Assembly: GCF_020400725.1 (NCBI RefSeq)
Contig: NZ_JAINVG010000022.1
Span: 31,313 to 95,312 of the forward strand
DNA length: 64,000 nucleotides
Source of the DNA: Streptomyces sp. NK15101
GTDB lineage: Bacteria > Actinomycetota > Actinomycetes > Streptomycetales > Streptomycetaceae
Direction of reading: 5' to 3'
The notes beneath the pieces are model-generated. The model saw only the letters and a list, made by a program, of their open reading frames with translations. It had not been told where the DNA came from and ran no database searches. Position 1 is the stretch's first letter. Each line of letters opens with the position of its first letter. Below, one piece after another: positions 24,961-33,331 of this stretch. The position numbers were made by a program, and so were the translations under genes.

Positions 24961-26595
24961 GTGCTCGACCTGTCCGTCATCAACGCGATGTTCCCGCCCG
25001 ATCTCCCGGAACCGGCCGACTGGGAGCGGCGGTTCGGGCCGCGCGCCCTGCCGGACGGCGCCGAGGTCACGCGCTTCGCCCCGAGCCCCACCGGACACCT
25101 GCACATCGGCGGCCTCTACACGGCGGCCGTGGCCCGGGCGCTCGCCCACCAGTCGGGCGGGGTGCACGTGCTGCGCGTCGAGGACACCGACCGGTCCCGG
25201 CAGGTGGCGGGCGCCGCCGAGGAGTTCTCCCGGCTGCTCGGCGCCTTCGGGCTCGCCCCGGACGAGGGGGGTGCCGCCGGGGACGGGGCGTGGGGGCCGT
25301 ACCTCCAGTCGGAGCGCCGGGACGTCTACCTCAGCCATGTGCGGGAGCTCCTGCGCCGCGACCGCGCCTACCCCTGCTTCTGCGGCAAGGAGCTGCTGGC
25401 CCGGAGCGCGGAGGAGCAGCGCGCGGGCCGCTCGCCGCTGGGCTATTACGGGCGGTGGGCGCCGTGCCGGACGCTGGCGCCGGAGGAGGCGGCGCGGCGG
25501 CTCGCGGCCGGCGAGCCGTACGTGGTGCGGTTCCGCTGCCCGTACGAGTTCCCCGGCCGGGTCCGGTTCTCGGACCGCATCCGGGGCTCCGTCACCATGC
25601 AGGACAACGGCAACGACATCGTCCTCCTGAAGTCCTCCGAAGGGGAACTACCGCTTCCCACCTACCACTTCGCACACGTCGTGGACGACCGTCTGATGCG
25701 GGTGACGCTGGTGGTGCGCGGCGAGGAGTGGCTCTCCTCGACCCCGGTCCACCTGCAGCTGCACACGGCGCTCGGCTTCGAGCCGCCCTCGTACGCGCAC
25801 CTCGCCCCGCTCATGAAGGCGGAGGGGCCCTCGCGCCGCAAGCTCAGCAAGCGCAAGGACCCCGAGGCGTCGGTGGACTACTACCTGTCCGCCGGCTATC
25901 CGCCCGCCGCGGTCCAGCACTATCTGCGGGGTCTCGCCAACGTCCGGCTGATGGACGTGCCCACCGCCGAGGCCCTCGCCGCCGACGTCCGGCTCGACGG
26001 CATGCGCCCCTCGGGGCCGCTGCTCGACCTGCCCAGGCTGCACTCGCTGAGCCGCGAGTTCATCGCCTCGCTCACCCCCCGGGAGCTGTACGGGCAGCTG
26101 CTCGCCTGGGCGCGGGAGTACGACCCGGAGCTCGCCTCCGTGCTCGCCCGCCACGAGGACCTCGCCCTGGCCGCCGTGGCCACGGGCCGGCCGGAGGGTG
26201 CGCCCGCCCGCAAGGACCTGGAGCGCTGGTCGTGCTTCCGCGACCGGTACGGCTTCTTCTTCGCGGAGCTCTTCGGCCCGGTGCCGGCACCCGGGGACGA
26301 CCGCTACGGCGGCCTTCCCGAGGACCTGGTGCGGGAGATCGCCGCCGGGTTCGCCGCCGTCTCCCCCGGCGAGTGGTTCGCGAGGCTCGGGGAGATCGCC
26401 GGGCGCCACGGCTTCGCCCCGGACACCGCCTCCTGGCGCCGGGACCCGGACCGCTGGGCGGGGCCGCCGAGGACGGTCGCGAACGTGGTCCGGGTCGCGC
26501 TGACGGGCGCCACCCGCAGCCCGGACCTCCTCGCCGTGGCCCGCGCCCTGGGCCGGGACGAGGTGGTGCGCCGCCTCACCGCCGTGGCGGGGTGA
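24961..26595 (+). CDS. second-type glutamyl-tRNA synthetase
   Basis: A 544-residue class I glutamyl-tRNA synthetase, 40-60 residues longer than the usual form. The catalytic motifs are intact: TRFAPSPTGHLHIGG (HIGH variant, residues 37-51) and KLSKRKD (294-300). A Cys cluster (YPCFCGKE) lies after residue 135. The N-terminal stretch before the first motif (FPPDLPEPADWERRFGPRALP) matches, from memory, the Clostridia-type enzymes rather than the actinobacterial housekeeping GltX, so transfer is likely. GTG 24961 has GGAGGGAG upstream. In this block it would supply glutamyl-tRNA to HemA. A tRNA-dependent amide ligase role is another possibility, but no partner is seen. Confidence 0.92.
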   Translation: MLDLSVINAMFPPDLPEPADWERRFGPRALPDGAEVTRFAPSPTGHLHIGGLYTAAVARALAHQSGGVHVLRVEDTDRSRQVAGAAEEFSRLLGAFGLAPDEGGAAGDGAWGPYLQSERRDVYLSHVRELLRRDRAYPCFCGKELLARSAEEQRAGRSPLGYYGRWAPCRTLAPEEAARRLAAGEPYVVRFRCPYEFPGRVRFSDRIRGSVTMQDNGNDIVLLKSSEGELPLPTYHFAHVVDDRLMRVTLVVRGEEWLSSTPVHLQLHTALGFEPPSYAHLAPLMKAEGPSRRKLSKRKDPEASVDYYLSAGYPPAAVQHYLRGLANVRLMDVPTAEALAADVRLDGMRPSGPLLDLPRLHSLSREFIASLTPRELYGQLLAWAREYDPELASVLARHEDLALAAVATGRPEGAPARKDLERWSCFRDRYGFFFAELFGPVPAPGDDRYGGLPEDLVREIAAGFAAVSPGEWFARLGEIAGRHGFAPDTASWRRDPDRWAGPPRTVANVVRVALTGATRSPDLLAVARALGRDEVVRRLTAVAG

Positions 26596-27448
26596 GACGG
26601 CGGACGGCGGCTGCTCCGGCGCGGGCTCCGGGCCGGGGCGCGGACGCCCGGCGCGGCCGGCGGCCCGGGGAGGCCCTTGTCGCCGGAGCTCGCGGGCGCG
26701 TCCGCCCCGGCCGGGGTCGTGCTGAGGGGGCCGGGCTGCGGCGCGGTGCCGCTTCTCTGCCTCGGGCACGGGTCCGGTGCGCCGGAGCGGACGGTCGGGA
26801 GGGCGTGGGAGGGCCCGTCGACGACGGCGTGCGGCCGGTGGCCGTCCTTCTCGCGAACGAGCCGGCCCTCCGCCCGTTCGGGGCTCGGTCTGGGGCCGGC
26901 GGCGAAGGTGCGGGCGGAGCGCTCGGCGCCGCGGCGATGTCACGGGGGCATGGGGGATCCCTTCGGGGCGGAGGGGGTTGCCGGGCTCGGACGGGGACGC
27001 CAGGGACGGGCAGGGGACTGCCTTCAAGATCACCGAGCGTGTCGACGCTAACCGCCGGGACCCCCGCGGCCCGGCAGGACACACGGCGCGGCGCGCGCCG
27101 ACAGGCCCGCTCACCACTTCGGCGGAGCGCACTGGGGCCGCGCTCGGGGCCGCGCTCGACGACGGCCCGGTGACCGGCCGGGCGCCGACGCGGTCGCCCG
27201 GCTCGGCGACGGCTCCACGACGGCGCCCACGGGCACGACCGCGGCGCTGCCGCCGGACAGCGGCGTCCCCCTGTCGCGACGACGGTGACGGGCGAGTCCG
27301 GCCTCGTCCGCTGGCGGGCTCTGCCGACGCCCCGCAGGCCCGCGCACCCGCACCGGCCTCCGGCACGGGCGCCCCGTCACGGGCCCGGTCCGGGTCTCCG
27401 CACCGCCGAGCCTGGCCAGAAACGGCGGCGAGCTGGCAGGATCGCTGC
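26596..27448. other. 853-base stretch without a credible gene
   Basis: Very GC-rich DNA between the second GluRS gene and the TAXI gene. Open frames on both strands are Pro/Arg/Gly/Ala-rich shadows without family features or good ribosome binding sites. I found no long repeat, no strong hairpin and no RNA gene by eye. It may be the decayed right edge of the accessory block. Confidence 0.6.
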
Positions 27449-28447
27449 ATGCTCCCCTCGCTCTCCCGTGCCGCCCGCCGCCGTGCCCTGGCGGTCTCGG
27501 CCGCGCTGCTCGCGCTGTGCGGGGTGCTGGTGTGGTGGCTCGTCCCCTTCGGCTCCCCCGCCCCGAGCGGCTCGGTCACCTTCAGCACGGGTGTCCCCAC
27601 CGGCGTCTACCAGAAGTACGGGGAGCTCCTCAGGAACGCCCTGGCGCAGGACCTGCCCGAGGTGTCGATAACCCTCAAGGACAGCGAGGGCTCCCAGCAG
27701 AACCTGGCCAGGGTCGCCACGGGCGAGGCCGACTTCACGGTCGCGACGGCCGACGCGGTGGCCCAGTACCAGCGCGAGCGCAGGCCCGGTTTCGAGCGGC
27801 TGCGCGGCTGCGCACGGCTCTACGACGACTACGTGCAGCTCGTCGTGCGCAAGGGCTCCTCGCTCCAGAAGGTCCAGGACCTGCGCGGGCTCCGGGTCGG
27901 GGTGGGCCAGGCCGGATCCGGCGTGCGCCTGATCGCCGACCGGGCCCTGGCCGCCGCGGGCCTGACCCCCGACCGGGACGTCCGGCCGGTCTCGGCGGGC
28001 ATCGACACGATGCCGGGCCTCCTGGAGCGGGGCGAGCTCGACGCCTTCTTCTGGTCGGGCGGCCTGCCGACCGATGCGGTGCAGAAGCTGTCCGAGCGCT
28101 TCCCGGTCCGGCTGATCCCGCTGGACGCGCGGCTGGTAGAGCGGCTGCACGACGTCGGCGAGTCGACCCGGTACTACCGGTCGGCGGTGATCCCGGCGGA
28201 CGCGTACGCGAAGGCGCAGGACGGGCTGGAGGTCGAGACCCTGGCGGTGGCGAACCTGCTGGTCACCACGGTGGACGCCGACGAGGACCTGGTCGAGGGC
28301 TTCACGCGTACGGTGATCAGGAGCCGGGACGGGATCGGCCGCCAGGTCCACCCGGCCCAGCTGGTGGACCTGCGCACCGCCGTCTACACCGAGCCCCTGA
28401 CGCTCCACGACGGCGCCCGCCGCTACTACCGCTCGGTGAAGCCCTGA
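27449..28447 (+). CDS. TAXI-family TRAP solute-binding protein
   Basis: A 332-residue protein with a short basic N-terminus and one membrane segment (ALAVSAALLALCGVLVWWLV), then a TAXI-type periplasmic-binding fold. Visible marks are VTFSTGVPTGVYQKYGELL, ANLARV-like QQNLARVATGEADFTVATAD, LRGLRVGVGQAGSGVRLIA and LDAFFWSGGLPT. The membrane anchor may be a signal anchor or an uncleaved signal; no lipobox is obvious. No TRAP permease gene is nearby. It converges on the two-component kinase gene and could act as its extracytoplasmic ligand sensor; conserved adjacency supports this but it is inference. Confidence 0.9.
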   Translation: MLPSLSRAARRRALAVSAALLALCGVLVWWLVPFGSPAPSGSVTFSTGVPTGVYQKYGELLRNALAQDLPEVSITLKDSEGSQQNLARVATGEADFTVATADAVAQYQRERRPGFERLRGCARLYDDYVQLVVRKGSSLQKVQDLRGLRVGVGQAGSGVRLIADRALAAAGLTPDRDVRPVSAGIDTMPGLLERGELDAFFWSGGLPTDAVQKLSERFPVRLIPLDARLVERLHDVGESTRYYRSAVIPADAYAKAQDGLEVETLAVANLLVTTVDADEDLVEGFTRTVIRSRDGIGRQVHPAQLVDLRTAVYTEPLTLHDGARRYYRSVKP

Positions 28448-28453
28448 CAGGGC

Positions 28454-29860
28454 CTAAAGCGTGTCCCCCTCCGCCGGCGCGCGCCGGGGGACGGTGACCG
28501 TCACCCGCAGGCCGTGCGGTTCGTTCGGGGCGAAGGTCACGCCTCCGCCGCCCGCCGCCAGCAGGACGCGCGCGATGGAGAGGCCGAGGCCCGAGCCCTT
28601 GACGTTCTGGTGCCGGCCCGAGCGCCAGAAGCGGTCGCCGACCCGGCCGAGCTCCTCCTCGGTGAGGCCCGGCCCCCGGTCGGCGACGACCACGGCGACG
28701 GTCGACGGGTCGGGGACGACCGTGACCGTGACCTCCTCCCCGGCGGGGGTGAACTTCAGCGCGTTGTCGATCACCGCGTCGAGGGCGCTGGAGAGGGCCA
28801 CCGGGTCCGCCCAGGCGGTGACCGCCCCGCACTCCCCGGTCAGCGTGACGCCCTTGTCCTCGGCGACCGGGCGCCAGGACGCGACCCGCTCGGCGGTGAG
28901 CGCGCCGACGTCGGTGAGCCGCAGTTCGGCCGCCGCGTGCTCGGCGAGCGCCAGGTCGAGGAGGTCGTCGAGGACCTGGGCGAGGCGCTTGCCCTCGGTC
29001 CGCACGGAGGCGATCTCCTCGTTGCCCTCGGGGAGCTCCAGGGCGAGCAGCTCGATCCGCAGGAGCAGCGCGGCCAGCGGGTTGCGCAGCTGGTGGGAGG
29101 CGTCGGCGACGAAGGCCCGCTGCTGTTCGAGCGCGTCCTCGACGTTGTCGGCCATCTCGTTGAACGAGCGGGCGAGGCGCCGCAGTTCGGGCGGCCCGCC
29201 GGTGGCGGCGACGCGGGAGTTCATCCGCCCGGTGGCGATGTCGTGGGTGACGGCGTCGAGGACGCGGACGGGTCGCAGCACCCAGCCGGTGAGCCGGAAG
29301 GCGGCGCCGACGGCGAGCAGCATCGCGGCGGCCTCGCCCGCGAAGATCAGCAGCCAGCCGCGCAGGATGCGGGAGCGGAGCTGTCCGGTGGGCGAGTCGG
29401 TGACGACGACGGCGACGACGTCACCGTCGCGGACGACGGGGGAGGCGATGGTGAGCCGGGCGTCCGGATGCCAGGGCCAGACCTGGGGCGGGTCATGGCT
29501 GCGGCGCCCGAGCAGCGCCTCGTTGAAGGCGCGCCTGCCCTCCCCTTCGTACGGGACGACCCAGTCCTCGGGGGCGGCGGCCATGGCGCGGTTGTCGCGG
29601 TAGAAGATCCCGGCGCGGATGCCGTACACGTCGTGGTAGCTGGCGAGTTCGCCGCCGAGGGTGGCGCGCCGCTCGTCGGTGCCGGCGCTGCTCTCGCCGA
29701 CGAACTGGGCGAGGGCGGCGAAGCGCGCGGCGTCGTCGAGCCGGTCGACGACGACCCGCTGCTGCTCGGACGCGGCGAGGCTGGCGGCGAGCGGGAAGCC
29801 GAGGGCGAGCAGCACGCCGGCCATCAGCACGATGAGCAGCGGGAGGAGTCGGGTGCGCAC
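28454..29860 (-). CDS. membrane sensor histidine kinase (OmpR-type partner)
   Basis: A 468-residue kinase with a first membrane helix (LLPLLIVLMAGVLLALGFPL), an extracytoplasmic domain of about 140 residues, a second helix near residue 170 and a HAMP linker. The HisKA phosphoacceptor is in FVADASHQLRNPLAALLLRI. The ATPase domain contains DNALKF (N box), DRGPGL (G1) and GSGLGLSIAR (G2). It follows the OmpR regulator gene by 21 bases and lies tail to tail with the TAXI gene. The ligand is unknown; proximity to gluABCD and the TAXI protein makes a dicarboxylate or amino acid plausible. Confidence 0.94.
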   Translation of the reverse strand: MRTRLLPLLIVLMAGVLLALGFPLAASLAASEQQRVVVDRLDDAARFAALAQFVGESSAGTDERRATLGGELASYHDVYGIRAGIFYRDNRAMAAAPEDWVVPYEGEGRRAFNEALLGRRSHDPPQVWPWHPDARLTIASPVVRDGDVVAVVVTDSPTGQLRSRILRGWLLIFAGEAAAMLLAVGAAFRLTGWVLRPVRVLDAVTHDIATGRMNSRVAATGGPPELRRLARSFNEMADNVEDALEQQRAFVADASHQLRNPLAALLLRIELLALELPEGNEEIASVRTEGKRLAQVLDDLLDLALAEHAAAELRLTDVGALTAERVASWRPVAEDKGVTLTGECGAVTAWADPVALSSALDAVIDNALKFTPAGEEVTVTVVPDPSTVAVVVADRGPGLTEEELGRVGDRFWRSGRHQNVKGSGLGLSIARVLLAAGGGGVTFAPNEPHGLRVTVTVPRRAPAEGDTL

Positions 29861-29881
29861 GTCAGGGCCGTCCGGGGAGAG

Positions 29882-30595
29882 TTACGCGGCGGGGGCGACG
29901 AGGCGGTAGCCGACGCCCCGCACGGTCTCGATCAGGGAGGGCATCCGCAGCTTGGAGCGCAGGGAGGCGACGTGCACCTCCAGGGTGCGGCCGGTCCCCT
30001 CCCAACTGGTGCGCCAGACCTCGCTGATGATCTGCTCGCGGCGGAAGACGACGCCGGGCCGCTGGGCGAGGAGGGCGAGCAGGTCGAACTCCTTGCGGGT
30101 GAGCGGGACGCTCTCGCCGTCGACGCTGACCCGGCGGGTGGGCAGCTCGATGGTGACGGGGCCGAGCCGCAGCACGGTCCCGTCGGCGGCGCCCGCGCTT
30201 CCGGCGGTCTCCTCGGCCCCGGTGCTGCGCCGGCTGACGGCGTGGATGCGGGCGAGGAGCTCGCCGGGGTCGTAGGGCTTGACGACGTAGTCGTCGGCGC
30301 CGAGGTTGAGCCCGTGGATGCGGGAGCGCACGTCACCGCGCGCGGTCACCATGATCACCGGGGTGGCGGTGAGCTTCCGGATGCGGCCGCAGACCTGGTA
30401 GCCGTCCTGGTCGGGCAGGCCGAGGTCGAGCAGGATCACCCCGTAGGAGGGCCGTTCGCCCTGGGCGGTGGGCAGGACGGCCTGGAGCGCCTCCTCGCCG
30501 TTGCGGGCGTGCGTGACCGTGAAGCCGTGCTTCGCGAGGATCGCGGAGAGTGCGGCGGCGACGTGGTCGTCGTCCTCGACGAGCAGCAGTCGCAT
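29882..30595 (-). CDS. OmpR-family response regulator
   Basis: A 237-residue regulator: receiver domain with LLVEDDDHVAAALSAIL, phospho-acceptor Asp in VILLDLGLPDQDGYQVC, and Lys in VVKPYDPGELLARI; then a winged-helix Trans_reg_C domain (LTRKEFDLLALLAQRPGVVF, SEVWRTSWEGTGRTLEVHV). It is transcribed divergently from gluA across a 283-base gap holding a promoter and dyad, so it is a candidate regulator of the glutamate transporter. It precedes its kinase by 21 bases. Confidence 0.95.
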   Translation of the reverse strand: MRLLLVEDDDHVAAALSAILAKHGFTVTHARNGEEALQAVLPTAQGERPSYGVILLDLGLPDQDGYQVCGRIRKLTATPVIMVTARGDVRSRIHGLNLGADDYVVKPYDPGELLARIHAVSRRSTGAEETAGSAGAADGTVLRLGPVTIELPTRRVSVDGESVPLTRKEFDLLALLAQRPGVVFRREQIISEVWRTSWEGTGRTLEVHVASLRSKLRMPSLIETVRGVGYRLVAPAA

Positions 30596-30808
30596 GCGTA
30601 CCTCCTCCGTGATGGTTCCGTGGTGATGTGCCGATGGCGGCTCTCTGTGTACCAGGTGCTACCAGGGCATGAACACCGAACACGGGTGTCGTAGTCAAGT
30701 GTCCCCCTGTGACGTCGCCGTTTCCGTTATGGACCCGGTACGGCAGAGGCGTCGCCTTCACGCACTGTGTCCGTTCGCGGCCGTATCGTTATCCTCAATT
30801 TCCGCTCA

Positions 30809-30831
30809 GATGTGATGACGCTCGTCACATC
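30809..30831. promoter_or_regulatory. dyad operator overlapping the gluABCD promoter
   Basis: GATGTGA-N9-TCACATC is a perfect 7-bp inverted repeat with 9-base spacer. It covers the -35 region of the promoter proposed for gluA. A regulator bound here would block or assist RNA polymerase directly. Confidence 0.6.
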
Positions 30832-30844
30832 GGGTCTCTAGTGT
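30816..30844 (+). promoter_or_regulatory. promoter for gluABCD
   Basis: TGACGC (30816-30821), a 17-base spacer, and TAGTGT (30839-30844) fit the main actinobacterial sigma factor consensus. Transcription would start near 30851, giving a leader of about 28 bases with a purine-rich AGGAGGACGGAG before the gluA ATG. Confidence 0.6.
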
Positions 30845-30878
30845 CCTCCCCAACCGAGGAGGACGGAGCAAGAGGCCG

Positions 30879-31664
30879 ATGAGCGGAGAGTCAGTGTCCA
30901 AGAGTCCCGAGGCCACCCCGCGTGCCGCGGACGACCTGGTCGTGCTGTCCGACGTGAACAAGCACTTCGGCGCGCTGCATGTCCTCCAGGACATCGATCT
31001 GACGATCGCCCGCGGCGAGGTCGTGGTCGTCATCGGACCGTCCGGGTCCGGCAAGTCGACGCTGTGCCGCACGATCAACCGACTGGAGAGCATCGACTCC
31101 GGCACCATCACCATCGACGGCAAGCCGCTGCCGCAGGAGGGCAGGGAGCTCGCCCGGCTGCGTTCCGACGTCGGCATGGTCTTCCAGTCGTTCAACCTCT
31201 TCGCGCACAAGACGGTGCTCGAGAACGTGATGCTGGGGCAGATCAAGGTCCGCAAGACGGAGAAGAAGGCCGCCGAGGCCAAGGCCCGGTCCCTGCTCGA
31301 CCGGGTCGGGGTCGGCACCCAGGCGGACAAGTACCCCGCTCAGCTCTCCGGTGGTCAGCAGCAGCGCGTGGCGATCGCCCGCGCGCTCGCCATGGACCCG
31401 AAGGTGATGCTCTTCGACGAGCCGACCTCGGCCCTCGACCCGGAGATGATCAACGAGGTCCTGGAGGTCATGCAGCAGCTGGCCCGGGACGGCATGACGA
31501 TGGTGGTCGTGACCCACGAGATGGGCTTCGCGCGCTCCGCCGCCAACCGCGTGGTCTTCATGGCCGACGGACGCATCGTCGAGCAGGCGACGCCCGAGGA
31601 GTTCTTCAGCAACCCGCGCAGCGACCGGGCCAAGGACTTCCTCTCCAAGATCCTTCACCACTGA
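30879..31664 (+). CDS. gluA: glutamate ABC transporter ATP-binding protein GluA
   Basis: A 261-residue ABC ATPase of the polar amino acid family that powers glutamate import with GluBCD. The Walker A motif is GPSGSGKST (53-61), the Q-loop is [11 protein letters not shown], the signature [16 protein letters not shown], Walker [13 protein letters not shown] and the switch His is in VVTHEMGF. About 20 extra N-terminal residues precede the domain. The start has a strong purine-rich ribosome binding site. It is first in a four-gene operon with a 53-base gap to gluB. Confidence 0.96.
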   Translation: MSGESVSKSPEATPRAADDLVVLSDVNKHFGALHVLQDIDLTIARGEVVVVIGPSGSGKSTLCRTINRLESIDSGTITIDGKPLPQEGRELARLRSDVGMVFQSFNLFAHKTVLENVMLGQIKVRKTEKKAAEAKARSLLDRVGVGTQADKYPAQLSGGQQQRVAIARALAMDPKVMLFDEPTSALDPEMINEVLEVMQQLARDGMTMVVVTHEMGFARSAANRVVFMADGRIVEQATPEEFFSNPRSDRAKDFLSKILHH

Positions 31665-31717
31665 GCGAGTTCGGACCTATTCTTCCCAACTCACGCCTAC
31701 TCAAGGGACTCACCACC

Positions 31718-32539
31718 ATGAAGCTTCGCAGCGCCTCCGCCGCCGCCGCGGCCGCCGTCGTCCTCGCCCTGACCGCCACCGCCTGCGGCAGCGGCTCCGA
31801 CTCCGGCAGCAACGGCGACAAGATCAACATCGGCATCAAGTTCGACCAGCCGGGCCTCGGCCTGAAGACCCCGGACGGCACGTACGCCGGCTTCGACGTC
31901 GACGTCGCCAAGTACGTGGCCAAGGAGCTCGGATACACCGAGGACAAGATCGCCTGGAAGCAGGCGCCGAGCGCCGAGCGCGAGAACCTGATCAAGAACG
32001 GTGACGTGAAGTTCGTCGTCGCCAGCTACTCGATCAACGACAAGCGCAAGAAGGAGGTCGACTTCGCGGGTCCGTACTTCCTGACCCACCAGGACCTCCT
32101 CGTACGCGCCGACGACAGCTCGATCACCAAGGTCGAGGACCTCAACTCCAAGAAGCTCTGCTCGGTCACCGGCTCGACCTCCGCGCAGAACGTCAAGGAG
32201 AAGCTCGCCCCGAAGGCCGACCTCCAGCAGCTCGGCGGCTACTCTGAGTGCCTCACCGGCCTGGAGAACAAGGCCGTCGACGCCCTGACCACGGACGCCT
32301 CGATCCTCGCGGGCTACGCCTCGCAGAAGGAGCACCAGGGCAAGTTCAAGCTCGTCGGCCTGAAGATGAGCGACGAGAACTACGGCATCGGCCTGAAGAA
32401 GGGCGACGACGAGCTGCGCGGCAAGATCAACAAGGCGCTGGAGAAGATGGTCTCCGACGGCACCTGGGAGAAGCTCGTCAAGCAGCACTTCGGCCCCTCC
32501 GGCTACAAGTACGAGCCCGCGCCGAAGGTCGAGAACTGA
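31718..32539 (+). CDS. gluB: glutamate-binding lipoprotein GluB
   Basis: A 273-residue substrate-binding lipoprotein. The signal peptide ends with an Ala-rich core and the lipobox-like LTATAC, with Cys23 as the lipidated residue, followed by a Gly/Ser-rich linker. The periplasmic-binding fold shows GLKTPDGTYAGFDVDVAKYV, the SBP_bac_3 signature AKYVAKELGY, and KEVDFAGPYFLTHQDLLVR. Two later cysteines (KLCSVTG and YSECLTG) probably form a disulfide. It captures glutamate for GluCD. Confidence 0.96.
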   Translation: MKLRSASAAAAAAVVLALTATACGSGSDSGSNGDKINIGIKFDQPGLGLKTPDGTYAGFDVDVAKYVAKELGYTEDKIAWKQAPSAERENLIKNGDVKFVVASYSINDKRKKEVDFAGPYFLTHQDLLVRADDSSITKVEDLNSKKLCSVTGSTSAQNVKEKLAPKADLQQLGGYSECLTGLENKAVDALTTDASILAGYASQKEHQGKFKLVGLKMSDENYGIGLKKGDDELRGKINKALEKMVSDGTWEKLVKQHFGPSGYKYEPAPKVEN

Positions 32540-32656
32540 CCCACCCCGCCTCCACGGTGACGGCCGCCCCGCGCGCGGGCGGCCGTCGCACCGGCACCGG
32601 CCGCCCGCGCGGCGGCCTCCACACCGACCGACCACCAGGGGAGAGCGCGGGGCATC

Positions 32657-33331
32657 GTGTTCGACTTTCTTGATTCCGGGCAGTACGACCTGCTCGGCGC
32701 CTTCTGGGTGACGGCTCAGCTCGCCCTCTACTCGGCGATCGGCTCGCTGGTCTGGGGCACCGCCCTGGTCGCCATGCGGGTCAGCCCGGTCCCGCTGATG
32801 CGGGGCTTCGCCACCGCGTACGTGAACATCGTCCGGAACACTCCGCTGACGGTCGTCATCGTGGCCTGCTCGCTGGGCCTCAACCAGACCCTCGGCATCA
32901 AGCTCGGCGGCGGCGACTTCGAGGAGATCGGCTTCCGCCTCGCGATCCTCGGCCTCATCGCGTACACCGGCACCTTCGTCTGCGAGGCGCTGCGCTCGGG
33001 CATCAACACCGTGCCGCCCGGCCAGGCCGAGGCGGCCCGCGCCCTGGGCCTCGGCTTCACCCAGGTCCTCGGTCTCGTGGTGCTCCCGCAGGCCTTCCGC
33101 GCCGTGGTGGCCCCGCTGGCCAACGTCCTCATCGCCCTCACCAAGAACACCACCGTGGCGGCGGCCATCAGCGCCGCCGAGGCCGCGTTCCTGATGAAGG
33201 AGATGATCGAGAACGAGGCCGACGCGCTCTTCGCCGTCTTCGCGGTCTTCGCCTTCGGCTTCATCGTCCTCACCCTCCCCACCGGCCTGATCCTGGGCTG
33301 GGCGGCCAAGCGACTGGCGGTGAAGCGATGA
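32657..33331 (+). CDS. gluC: glutamate ABC transporter permease GluC
   Basis: A 224-residue inner-membrane permease of the His/Glu/Gln family. The N-terminal segment FWVTAQLALYSAIGSLVWGT is the first helix. The EAA loop that docks on the ATPase is QAEAARALGLGFTQVLGLVVLPQAFR-like (around residues 122-147). It starts with GTG 32657, after a 117-base gap from gluB, with GGGGAGAG upstream. Its stop overlaps the gluD ATG by 4 bases. Confidence 0.95.
   Translation: MFDFLDSGQYDLLGAFWVTAQLALYSAIGSLVWGTALVAMRVSPVPLMRGFATAYVNIVRNTPLTVVIVACSLGLNQTLGIKLGGGDFEEIGFRLAILGLIAYTGTFVCEALRSGINTVPPGQAEAARALGLGFTQVLGLVVLPQAFRAVVAPLANVLIALTKNTTVAAAISAAEAAFLMKEMIENEADALFAVFAVFAFGFIVLTLPTGLILGWAAKRLAVKR

Noticed and set aside
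26677..27051. A 124-residue plus-strand frame in the long gap
   Set aside because: No ribosome binding site, no recognisable domain, and a Gly/Arg/Ser-rich composition like a random frame.
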